64,000 bases of DNA, taken from NCBI GenBank assembly GCA_046329815.1, contig JAXLTY010000001.1, forward strand, positions 1,302,001-1,366,000. The letters are read 5' to 3'. This DNA comes from JADJSS01 sp046329815. GTDB lineage: Bacteria; Bacteroidota; Bacteroidia; Chitinophagales; JADIYW01. Shown here in pieces: positions 15,471 through 23,549 of this stretch (the first letter of the stretch is position 1; each line of letters starts with the position of its first letter). Under the pieces are notes generated by a model. It was not told where the DNA came from. It made no database searches and was given only the letters and a program-made list of their open reading frames with translations. A program made the translations under genes and the position numbers.

Positions 15471-16136
15471 TTAATCTGCTTTCACAAACATATTTTTTGC
15501 CGCGTCATTGCTGATGGTAATTTGTTTTCTGTCATTAATAATGATCTGCATCGTTTCATCAAATGCTTCTTTGTCAACGATCTTAATTTTGTCTTTTAGT
15601 GAAACCTGTATCTTGTTTAAATACTTCAAAAAAGCCGTTGAAGAATCATCTACATTGGCCAAAATGTATTGCTTTTTCAGTTTCGCATCGGTCAGGCAAA
15701 TAACATTTGTTGTAGAAAAAAAGCCGTTTTTATCAGGAATCGGATCGCCGTGCGGATCGAATTTCGGATGACCCAGATACTCATCCATTCTGTCAATCAA
15801 TTCGTCCGATTGAATGTGTTCCAGTTGTTCTGCGATATCATGAATTTTGTCCCAAGTAAACTTTAAATTTTTCACTAAAAAAGTTTCCCAAAGCCGGTGC
15901 TTACGCAACACTTGTATTGCAATTTGCTTTCCTGTTTTACTTAAAGAAACACCATAATATCGTTTATAATCCACGAGCTTTTTTTCAGATAATTTTTTAA
16001 GCATATCTGTTACAGAAGCTGCAGAATGTTCCAGCTTGTATGCTAAGTCGTTTGTTTTTACGATGCCGTTTTCAGCAATATCACTCAACTGAAAAATATA
16101 TTTCAGGTAATTTTCTTCGATTGCGCTTAATAACAT
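15471..16136 (-). CDS. DtxR/MntR-family metal-dependent transcriptional regulator
   Basis: The protein has 221 residues. The N-terminal winged helix (about 5-65: ...NDLAYKLEHSAASVTDMLKKLSEKKLV) is followed by the dimerisation and metal-binding helices with KHRLWETFL, EQLEHIQSDEL and the conserved GHPKFDPHGDPIP (about 118-130). A C-terminal FeoA/SH3-like region completes it. The family represses metal uptake when Mn or Fe is bound. It is divergent from the Nramp transporter at 16215, with a 78-base region containing an imperfect palindrome, so Mn-responsive control of that transporter is the likely job. I call it MntR-like without assigning Mn over Fe. Confidence 0.9.
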   Translation of the reverse strand: MLLSAIEENYLKYIFQLSDIAENGIVKTNDLAYKLEHSAASVTDMLKKLSEKKLVDYKRYYGVSLSKTGKQIAIQVLRKHRLWETFLVKNLKFTWDKIHDIAEQLEHIQSDELIDRMDEYLGHPKFDPHGDPIPDKNGFFSTTNVICLTDAKLKKQYILANVDDSSTAFLKYLNKIQVSLKDKIKIVDKEAFDETMQIIINDRKQITISNDAAKNMFVKAD

Positions 16137-16142
16137 AGTGTT

Positions 16143-16169
16143 AAAATTTTAAGCTAATCTAAAAATTTT
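16143..16169. promoter_or_regulatory. putative operator between the DtxR-type regulator and mntH
   Basis: AAAATTTT (16143-16150) and AAAATTTT (16162-16169) flank a partly symmetric centre, TTTTAAGCTAATCTAAAA (16147-16164), of the form TTTTA-x3-TA-x3-TAAAA after centring. Its size and position upstream of both start codons fit a DtxR-family box. No footprint evidence exists; the match is by shape only. Confidence 0.4.
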
Positions 16170-16214
16170 ATTAAATAAAACAAAACTTATTTTTTAATCT
16201 TGCAGTATAATTGT

Positions 16215-17543
16215 ATGGCTACAAATGATGATAAATGGTTGTTAGAGCGAACTTCGGTTTCGCTGCCTGAAGTATTTTCCAGTATTGAAATTCCCAAAAA
16301 CGCATCTTTCTGGCGCAAGTTATTTGTTTTTGTTGGACCAGGCATGATGGTTGCCGTCGGTTACATGGATCCGGGAAACTGGGCAACCGATATTGCCGGC
16401 GGCTCGCAGTTTGGCTATACTTTATTGTCTGTAATTTTGATCTCGAACGTATTCGCGATTTTATTGCAGCATTTATCATTAAAATTAGGCATCGTTACTG
16501 GAAGAGATTTGGCGCAAGCATGTAAAGATTCGTATTCAAAACCGGTGAGTTTTGTTTTGTGGATTCTGTGCGAAATAGCAATTGCTGCCTGCGATCTAGC
16601 CGAAGTAATTGGTTCTGCCATTGCTATTAATTTATTATTCGGAATTCCTTTAGTAGTTGGTATTATTATTACAGTTTTAGACGTACTTGTTTTATTAATG
16701 CTGCAAAATCGAGGTTTCCGTTATTTAGAAGCATTCGTTATGGGTTTAATTTTTATCATTACATGCTGTTTTGTGTATGAATTGATGATGTCAAAACCTG
16801 CAATTGCTGCAGTGATGAACGGACTTTTACCAACGACACAGATCATACGAAACGGCGATATGCTTTACATTGCGATTGGAATTTTGGGTGCAACAGTGAT
16901 GCCTCATAACTTATATTTACATTCAAGTATTGTACAAACACGCAAATTTGAACGCACAGATGATGGAAAAAAAGAAGCTATAAAATTTGCTACAATTGAT
17001 TCAACGGTTTCTTTGTTATTAGCATTCTTTATCAATGCAGCCATTTTAATTTTAGCAGCATCTGCTTTTCATTTTAATGGCAGAACCGATGTTGCAGATA
17101 TTAATGATGCGCACAAATTATTAGAACCAATTTTAGGAGTTAAACTGGCTTCTACTTTCTTCGCTGTCGCATTATTGGCCGCAGGACAAAACTCAACACT
17201 GACAGGCACTTTAGCCGGACAAATTGTGATGGAAGGTTTTTTAGAAATTAAATTAAAACCTTGGCTGCGCAGATTAATTACACGCTTAATTGCTATCGTT
17301 CCGGCATTAATTGTTGCCAGTATTTATGGCGAAACCGGTGCCGGAAAATTACTGGTATTCAGTCAAGTAATTCTATCATTACAATTAAGTTTTGCTGTGA
17401 TTCCGTTGTTACAATTTACCGGAAGCAAAAGCAAAATGCAGCAATTTGTAAACAGCAATTTATTAAATATTATTGCGTGGATCATTGCCATTATTATTAT
17501 TGGATTGAACGGTTTTATGTTATTCAATATGGCATATAAATAA
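16215..17543 (+). CDS. mntH: Nramp-family divalent metal (Mn2+) transporter
   Basis: The protein has 442 residues with eleven or more hydrophobic segments. D52-P-G-N55 in helix 1 and M229-P-H-N232 in helix 6 are the Nramp metal-binding motifs (Asp, Asn, Met ligands). The family imports Mn2+ and other divalent metals with protons across the inner membrane. The frame is open from TTG 16200, but that codon overlaps a TAATCTTG -7-like box (16195-16202); ATG 16215 is the better start. It is divergent from the DtxR/MntR-type regulator. Confidence 0.93.
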   Translation: MATNDDKWLLERTSVSLPEVFSSIEIPKNASFWRKLFVFVGPGMMVAVGYMDPGNWATDIAGGSQFGYTLLSVILISNVFAILLQHLSLKLGIVTGRDLAQACKDSYSKPVSFVLWILCEIAIAACDLAEVIGSAIAINLLFGIPLVVGIIITVLDVLVLLMLQNRGFRYLEAFVMGLIFIITCCFVYELMMSKPAIAAVMNGLLPTTQIIRNGDMLYIAIGILGATVMPHNLYLHSSIVQTRKFERTDDGKKEAIKFATIDSTVSLLLAFFINAAILILAASAFHFNGRTDVADINDAHKLLEPILGVKLASTFFAVALLAAGQNSTLTGTLAGQIVMEGFLEIKLKPWLRRLITRLIAIVPALIVASIYGETGAGKLLVFSQVILSLQLSFAVIPLLQFTGSKSKMQQFVNSNLLNIIAWIIAIIIIGLNGFMLFNMAYK

Positions 17544-17548
17544 TTGCT

Positions 17549-17612
17549 CACAGATTTCACGAATTTTCACAGAATCAGAAATCATTTCAATCATAAAATC
17601 TGCTAAATCTGT
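17549..17612. repeat. CACAG-type imperfect palindrome between convergent genes
   Basis: ACAGATTT (17550-17557) pairs with AAATCTGT (17605-17612); the interior holds CACGAATTTTCACAGAATC. It fills the space between mntH and the transketolase stop and may act as a terminator-like structure. It belongs loosely to the CACAGAG repeat family of this window. Confidence 0.5.
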
Positions 17613-17614
17613 AT

Positions 17615-18577
17615 TTATTTTCTTGCCATCACTTTTTCCACAGCAGCAATAATATCTTTTGGCATCAAACCGTATTTTTCTAAAAGCTGATCCGGTGTGC
17701 CGCTTTCGCCAAAGGTATCTTGTACTGCAATCATTTCAATCGGCGCTAAATGATAACGTGACAAAACAGATGCCACACTTTCACCTAAACCGCCATTCTG
17801 CTGATGTTCTTCGGCAGTTACCACACAACCTGTTTTCTTTACAGACTTTAAGATAGCTTCTTCATCCAATGGTTTTATGGTGTGCATGTTGATGAGTTCA
17901 ACACTGATACCTCGTTTCTCTAATTCTTGTCCTGCAAGAACAGCATGCCATACTAAATGACCGCAAGCGATAATAGTTACATCAGTGCCTTCTGATAAAT
18001 ACTGTGCTTTACCAATTTGAAAATCTGCATCTTCTGCTTGTGTAAAAATCGGCCAAACCGGACGACCGAAGCGCAAGTAAGTTGGTCCGTGACGCTCAAT
18101 AATTGCTTTAGTTGCCAATCGAGTTTGGTTGTAATCACAAGGCACCACCACGGTCATATGTGGCAACATTTTCATTAAACCGATATCTTCTAGAATCTGA
18201 TGTGTAGCACCATCTTCACCTAAAGTAAGTCCAGCATGCGAGCAACAAATTTTTACATTCTTATCTGAATATGCTACGCTTTGACGAATCTGGTCATAAA
18301 CACGACCGGTACCGAAATTGGCAAAAGTAGTAGCTACCGGAATTTTTCCACCGATGGTTAAACCTGCTGAAATACCGATCATGTTGGCTTCTGCGATGCC
18401 TGTTTGTACAAAGCGCTCCGGAAAATCTTCGATGAATTTTTCCAGTTTTAAGGAACCAATTAAATCGGCACACAGTGCAACAACATTTTCGTTTGCTTTT
18501 CCTGCTTCATGAATACCAACGCCAAAACCTGAGCGCGTATCTTTTTTATCGGTGAAAGTGATGTTTTGTAAACTCAT
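17615..18577 (-). CDS. transketolase, C-terminal subunit
   Basis: The protein has 320 residues and covers the pyrimidine-binding and C-terminal domains of transketolase. The thiamine-activating glutamate is E63 in TGIAEANM. AGLTLGEDGATHQ and PTYLRFGR follow in family order. It joins the product of 19718-20557 to form one enzyme that moves two-carbon units in the pentose phosphate pathway. Normally the two genes are adjacent; here an HNH endonuclease gene lies between them, with 25 bases from its stop to this ATG. Confidence 0.93.
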   Translation of the reverse strand: MSLQNITFTDKKDTRSGFGVGIHEAGKANENVVALCADLIGSLKLEKFIEDFPERFVQTGIAEANMIGISAGLTIGGKIPVATTFANFGTGRVYDQIRQSVAYSDKNVKICCSHAGLTLGEDGATHQILEDIGLMKMLPHMTVVVPCDYNQTRLATKAIIERHGPTYLRFGRPVWPIFTQAEDADFQIGKAQYLSEGTDVTIIACGHLVWHAVLAGQELEKRGISVELINMHTIKPLDEEAILKSVKKTGCVVTAEEHQQNGGLGESVASVLSRYHLAPIEMIAVQDTFGESGTPDQLLEKYGLMPKDIIAAVEKVMARK

Positions 18578-18602
18578 TATTGAATGTAGATTTTATTGAT
18601 GA

Positions 18603-19706
18603 TTATGATTTATTTTTATTGAAATATTCTTCAACTACTTTTTGGATTTTGTAGTTTCCATTTTTATACTGCTCCATTGAAATATCAATATCTTTATTGT
18701 ATTCTTCTATGTCAATAGCATCCTGCATTTTATTGTTTTGAAACTCTAAATATTTTTCTTCTATAAAATGTGGTTCTTTGATGTAAATATTATCTTTTGA
18801 GATAGTTTTTCCAAAATCTAACTCCACATGACAATTTGGACAAACTACAATCATATTCTGAGCAACATCATAACCATCTTCACCTAAAGAGTGCAAGTGA
18901 TGAACTTCAGAATATTTTTCGCCTGAAGCTAATTCAATTTGTTTATTACACAATTGACATTTATTATCGTAATGCGTTTTCAAAGCATTGACAATATTTC
19001 TATCTCTATTAATTATATTTTGTTCTCTTAATGTTCTTGATATTAATTCTAAATCTTCATCATTTTCAATAGAAATATTTTCAAGAAATGATTTTAAATT
19101 TTCTTCTTTTGAAGTAATTGATTCCGTTTTCTTTAAATGCAATATCTTAATTAAATCTTCATTCTTATAATTTTCGTGAATTAAGTTTGAAAGTTCTTGA
19201 ATAGATATAAAATCATTATTTTTTAATAAATCTTTTTTAAAAGACATTTTATAAAAATCAAAGACATCTATAAGTTCTTCATAAGAAAAGAAAAATGCCT
19301 TATATACATTTACTGTTAAAGTAGTTCTGTTATAATTATTTATAGATGCTTGATGTGGAATATTAAAACCATTTGCTACCGTGTTTAATTCAATAGAATT
19401 TTCAGAGTTAAAACTATTAATAATTTCATTGTAACAATTAATAAACCTTTGCTTGTGGTCTTCCTCATCAAGCGCATCCATGAATAGATACGGATTTATT
19501 TTTTCAAAATATTCTTCATATAAATAATCGTCATCAAAAAAAACAAAAACCTTGTCTCTTTTGTAATTATAAAATGAATAAGGCATTCCGTATTCCTTAT
19601 AGTAATAAATATAAATAGGATGATTACTTTTTACAGTAGCAATATAATTATCAAGTAATTTAAAAAATGACTGTCTAATTAGTTTATTATTCTCTTTAAC
19701 TGTCAT
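18603..19706 (-). CDS. HNH endonuclease lodged between the transketolase genes
   Basis: The protein has 367 residues from ATG 19706; a TTG at 19721 also opens the frame but overlaps the upstream stop. The C-terminal half holds an HNH domain with paired zinc cysteines: C250-QL-C253, then E-V-H269-H270-L-H272, N, and C289-PN-C292-H. The first 240 residues are helical, rich in Asn, Lys, Phe and Tyr, and match no family I know; in nucleases of this design such a region recognises the target. The gene is visibly more AT-rich than its neighbours, begins 11 bases after the transketolase N-subunit stop and reads in the same direction. It is most likely an acquired restriction-type nuclease; no methylase is adjacent. 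Confidence 0.8.
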   Translation of the reverse strand: MTVKENNKLIRQSFFKLLDNYIATVKSNHPIYIYYYKEYGMPYSFYNYKRDKVFVFFDDDYLYEEYFEKINPYLFMDALDEEDHKQRFINCYNEIINSFNSENSIELNTVANGFNIPHQASINNYNRTTLTVNVYKAFFFSYEELIDVFDFYKMSFKKDLLKNNDFISIQELSNLIHENYKNEDLIKILHLKKTESITSKEENLKSFLENISIENDEDLELISRTLREQNIINRDRNIVNALKTHYDNKCQLCNKQIELASGEKYSEVHHLHSLGEDGYDVAQNMIVVCPNCHVELDFGKTISKDNIYIKEPHFIEEKYLEFQNNKMQDAIDIEEYNKDIDISMEQYKNGNYKIQKVVEEYFNKNKS

Positions 19707-19717
19707 AATAAAAAATC

Positions 19718-20557
19718 TCAATAATCACCCAATGTTTCTTCCAACTGCGCCATGGCTTTTGCTAATTGCTCATCGTTAGGTGCGCTGCCATGCCATTTGT
19801 GCGTGCCCATCATAAAATCAACACCAAAACCCATTTGTGTTTTCATCAAAATAGCAATTGGTTTTCCTTGTTTGGTTTTTAGTTGCGCTTGTGATAAAGT
19901 AAAAATGACGTCATCCATTACATTGCCATTCATTTCCAATACATCAAAACCAAAGGCAATAAATTTTGCTTTCAAATCACCCAAATCGCATACTTGTTGT
20001 GTAGAACCGTCTATTTGCGCATTGTTCCAGTCAACTGTAACAATTAAATTATCTACTTTTTTTGCAGCAGCAAAAAGCAGCGCTTCCCAAATTTGTCCTT
20101 CCTGCAATTCACCATCACCGGTTAAACAAAAAACAGTTTTGTCATCACCGTTTATTTTTTTCGCCAAAGCAGCACCAATCGCTACGGAAATACCTTGTCC
20201 TAAAGAACCACTCGCAATACGAATACCAGGCAAACCTTCATGTGTAGTAGGATGACCTTGCAAACGCGAATTGATATGACGAAATGTTCCTAATTCTTTC
20301 GTGTCAAAGAAACCACGACGCGCCAACGTGCTATAAAACACCGGTGAAATATGACCATTCGATAAGAAAAACAAATCTTCGTTCTTACCGTCCATTTTAA
20401 AATCAGTATCAATTTTCATGATCTCAAAATAGAGTGCTGTGAAAAAATCAGCGCAACCTAATGAGCCACCAGGATGACCACTTTTGCATTGATGTACCAT
20501 GCGCACAATATCTCTGCGTATTTGTGTGGCTGTTTTTTTGAGTTCGTCAATTTGCAT
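19718..20557 (-). CDS. transketolase, N-terminal subunit
   Basis: The protein has 279 residues. It binds the diphosphate of thiamine through G147-D-G-E150 and a downstream N-N (W177-N-N179 region). SGHPGGSLG at 26-34 and LSNGHISP are the other TPP/substrate motifs. It forms the active transketolase with the product of 17615-18577, which lies downstream beyond the inserted HNH gene. It acts in the pentose phosphate pathway in the cytoplasm. The length is typical of the two-gene type. Confidence 0.93.
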   Translation of the reverse strand: MQIDELKKTATQIRRDIVRMVHQCKSGHPGGSLGCADFFTALYFEIMKIDTDFKMDGKNEDLFFLSNGHISPVFYSTLARRGFFDTKELGTFRHINSRLQGHPTTHEGLPGIRIASGSLGQGISVAIGAALAKKINGDDKTVFCLTGDGELQEGQIWEALLFAAAKKVDNLIVTVDWNNAQIDGSTQQVCDLGDLKAKFIAFGFDVLEMNGNVMDDVIFTLSQAQLKTKQGKPIAILMKTQMGFGVDFMMGTHKWHGSAPNDEQLAKAMAQLEETLGDY

Positions 20558-20564
20558 GTATTAG

Positions 20565-20620
20565 TTGTGAGTCGTGAGTAATAAGTAGTAAGTTATGCTT
20601 CGATAAACTCTCTGCATGAC
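20565..20620. repeat. composite dispersed repeat upstream of the transketolase operon
   Basis: Two repeat types lie side by side. TGTGAGTCGTGAG (complement CTCACGACTC...) is at about 20566-20578, and a CTTCGATAAACTC...GCATGAC unit is at about 20598-20620. Both motifs reappear inside the GHMP kinase gene at 39093 and 39455. The second is a decayed form of the CTTCGACAAGCTC palindromic type. Confidence 0.6.
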
Positions 20621-20672
20621 ATACGATTTCTACAAAAATAAGAAAATAAAAATGCTTTCTTTTACTAAAAAA

Positions 20673-23324
20673 TTACCAAGGAAATTTAATTTTATCTTTC
20701 ACCGTATTTTTTACATTATCAATCACATTTCCTTTTTGTGTGGTGTCTTTTTGTCCGGTTAAAATTTCTTGCACTTTAGATTTCGCCTCACTTACTGCTT
20801 GTTTTTTTAGCGTATCCGCTGTTGCTTTTGCTGTAGTAACTGCTTGTTCTTTAATTTGCTGCACTTGCTGTTGCACCTGCTCTTTCACAACATCTTTCAT
20901 TGTTCCTGCACCATTTGTACCATCCGGTTTACCAACAGAAACTGTTGGATTGTTGAATGTGCCGCCAATTTTTAAATTGATACGAATAATTTCAGGAACC
21001 ATTCCATTTAATTGCTTGATCGGATTTTTTGCCAGCAAGCCTTCTGCAAATGTTGATGCTTGTCCAAGTTCTTTCCAAGGAACATCGATTGCAACTGCAT
21101 AATCCATGGTTTGATCTAAACCTTGTGACCCACCAATAGTCATTTTTAAATTGTTTACTTTTGTTTCAAAAGGCGACACCAAAATTCTTCCGTTTGCAAT
21201 GGTTGTTTTAATGTCAACATTTTCAATTTTCAACACTTCTAATTGTTTTAATTTTGTTTGTTCTACAATTTTTTTCAATGCAGGAACACCAGTAATATTG
21301 GCTAATGGCATTTTAAAACCGGCTGTTCCGTTCAATGTTTTCAGGTCTGGCGACAAATCAGGATTGATTGCCGTTTGAATATTCATGTTTGACGAAAAAG
21401 CACCGTTTACATATTTCATAATTGGCGCCGCTTGTCGCATTGAGCCAACCATTTTATATACTTGCTGAATATCAAAATTCTGAATATTATATGTAATATT
21501 TCCTGTTGGAATATCTGTTTTTGTATTGTAAAAACCACTGACAATCGCATTGCCGCCAAGCAGGTTTGCCGATAAATTATTCAGGTTCAATTGCTCGTCT
21601 TTAAGATTGATCTTTCCATTTAGATTCTTAATATCTAAATCGCTGTACAATAATTCAGCAATCGTTGCAGTGCCTGTAAAATCTATATTCTTCGGCACAC
21701 GCACTACTTCTTTTGCTTTTTGTGCATTTGATTTTTTAGATGAAGTTGAATCCGGTAAAAATTCGTTGGCATCAATTTTATTTGACGCGATATTTACATT
21801 TCCAACTATAACAGCATCTTTCGACAACACATACCCAATTACGTTTTCCAGCTTTCCTTTGATATCAAAATCACTTTTCCCGATGGCAGCTTTGCATTGC
21901 GGAACATCAACATATTGCGGCGTGAAATTCATCACCAAATTGCTTACAGAAACAGGTTTCGGAACGTCTTTCGATGCATATTCAACACCTGTTGCACTGA
22001 TGCTTCCTGCTGCATTTATATTTTGATAACGCTTTGCCATCACATCTGATTTTTTCGCTTTTACAGTCAAATCCAATACTGCTGTTCCGCTTAATTTCTG
22101 CACATTTTCCATTGGATAAAATTTCTGCACATCCGCCAAATTCAATTTTCCTTTTGCAGACAAATTCACGTTTGGATCGGAAATCGGCGTTGCCACATTT
22201 AAGCGCGCAACAATCGGTTCGTTTGCTATTCTCAATCGCAAATCAGGAACATTTATAATCGTATTATCTAAACTTCCGCCAGGATTTTTCACATGTGCAT
22301 CAACGAAAATATCGCTCACACCAGTCGGTAATTTCGGATACTGAAATTTGCCGTTATCTACTTTAATATTTAACGCAAATTGCGGATATGAATTGCCTTG
22401 CAAAGTACCTTTTGCCATACCATCCAATTGCAGATTTCCAGATGTTTTAATGTCGTCAAAATCTTTGGAATAGATCGCAGGAATGAGCGACAACAACGAC
22501 TTGAACGTTGTTTTTTCCGCTTTAAAATTGACATCTAAAATTGTTTTCGTAGAATCCGGAATTTCCACTGAACCATTGAACAACAAACCCAAATCATTCA
22601 ACGAAAGTTTATTGTCTTTGAATGCATATTTTTTATTTTTCTGATCAATATTTAAAATACTTTCAAAATTGATTTTTGCATCTTTCAAATACGAAACAAT
22701 TCCTTGTGCATAAGAAACATTTTCAATATCGGTTTTACTTTCATAATCTAATATTTCTGAACTAAAGTCGCCTTTTCCATCATGATTTAAATTCACGATT
22801 TTTAATGTTGTTCCATTTTGCAAATCGTCAAAATTAATATTGATGTTGTTTAATGAAAGTTTATTTAAAGCTAGTTTAAATGGTTTTGCTACAGACTTGG
22901 TCGTGTCTGAACTTGGTTTCACAATATTCCAGCTTTTCAAACCATCTTTATTGACAATCGCATTAAAAGTTAAGTCGCTCAATTCAATCGCTTCCACTTT
23001 ATATTGTTCGCCATTGATCACACTCATAATATCGAGTGAAACACTTGTATTTCCTATATTTAACAATGTATCACCATCGAAAGCATTCTTGCCAATCAAA
23101 GTCAAATCGTCAATTCCAAGCGCAATGTTTGGAAAATTTTTAATGTTCTTGAGAAGCGAAAGATCTATGCTTTTGAAATCCGTTTTTGCATCGACATATG
23201 TTTCGAGTTGCTCTTTTGCTTTTGCAATAATTTTATCTTTAAATACAAACGGAATTGCAATAGCGGACACAATCAAAACCGAGAAAAGGATTAGAAAACC
23301 AATCAATATTTTTTTTGCTTTCAT
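20673..23324 (-). CDS. AsmA-family inner-membrane-anchored protein
   Basis: The protein has 883 residues. One N-terminal membrane helix (about 6-28) is followed by a long beta-rich periplasmic body. The opening ...KEQLETYVDAKTDFKSIDLSLLKNIKNFPNIALGIDDL is the N-terminal AsmA pattern. Near 680-770, L-N-G-T-A-G-F-K-M-P, LEVLKIENVDIKTTIANG and MTIGGSQGLDQTMDYAV match the AsmA C-terminal module. A Gln/Ala/Lys-rich helical tail (about 800-860) is low complexity. AsmA-like proteins are bridge-type lipid-transfer proteins between the two membranes. The gene is transcribed alone; a GTTAAC-TAA-GTTAAC palindrome (23375-23389) lies upstream and may be regulatory. Confidence 0.88.
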   Translation of the reverse strand: MKAKKILIGFLILFSVLIVSAIAIPFVFKDKIIAKAKEQLETYVDAKTDFKSIDLSLLKNIKNFPNIALGIDDLTLIGKNAFDGDTLLNIGNTSVSLDIMSVINGEQYKVEAIELSDLTFNAIVNKDGLKSWNIVKPSSDTTKSVAKPFKLALNKLSLNNININFDDLQNGTTLKIVNLNHDGKGDFSSEILDYESKTDIENVSYAQGIVSYLKDAKINFESILNIDQKNKKYAFKDNKLSLNDLGLLFNGSVEIPDSTKTILDVNFKAEKTTFKSLLSLIPAIYSKDFDDIKTSGNLQLDGMAKGTLQGNSYPQFALNIKVDNGKFQYPKLPTGVSDIFVDAHVKNPGGSLDNTIINVPDLRLRIANEPIVARLNVATPISDPNVNLSAKGKLNLADVQKFYPMENVQKLSGTAVLDLTVKAKKSDVMAKRYQNINAAGSISATGVEYASKDVPKPVSVSNLVMNFTPQYVDVPQCKAAIGKSDFDIKGKLENVIGYVLSKDAVIVGNVNIASNKIDANEFLPDSTSSKKSNAQKAKEVVRVPKNIDFTGTATIAELLYSDLDIKNLNGKINLKDEQLNLNNLSANLLGGNAIVSGFYNTKTDIPTGNITYNIQNFDIQQVYKMVGSMRQAAPIMKYVNGAFSSNMNIQTAINPDLSPDLKTLNGTAGFKMPLANITGVPALKKIVEQTKLKQLEVLKIENVDIKTTIANGRILVSPFETKVNNLKMTIGGSQGLDQTMDYAVAIDVPWKELGQASTFAEGLLAKNPIKQLNGMVPEIIRINLKIGGTFNNPTVSVGKPDGTNGAGTMKDVVKEQVQQQVQQIKEQAVTTAKATADTLKKQAVSEAKSKVQEILTGQKDTTQKGNVIDNVKNTVKDKIKFPW

Positions 23325-23409
23325 AACAATAATTTGTATAAAAATACAAACATACTTCGAGTGTTTTGTGTTTTGTTAACTAAGTTAACATTAATTATCA
23401 ATTACATAC

Positions 23410-23491
23410 TTTTAAGATTTATAAGTTGGTAATAATGCAGTTGTTTTAGGTAATAAACAGTTGTAAATGTATTCATTTATAAATCTTAAAA
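23410..23491. promoter_or_regulatory. long inverted repeat with internal direct repeats upstream of icmF
   Basis: TTTTAAGATTTATAA (23410-23424) and its perfect complement TTATAAATCTTAAAA (23477-23491) enclose 52 bases. Inside, GTAATAATGCAGTTGT (23429) and GTAATAAACAGTTGT (23450) are direct repeats 21 bases apart, two helical turns. The block lies just upstream of the -7-like TAACTTTA (23525-23532), so it may hold operator sites for icmF or be a small remnant element. Confidence 0.5.
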
Positions 23492-23549
23492 ATCAATCAA
23501 ACAAAACTATTCGCTCTATTTTCGTAACTTTACAATAGATTTATCAGTC

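Noticed and set aside
18578..19717. Search for a repeated transketolase 3' end around the HNH gene, as at metH and manC
   Set aside because: No convincing match to the end of 19718-20557 was found between the HNH stop and the ATG at 18577; only short AT-rich similarity.
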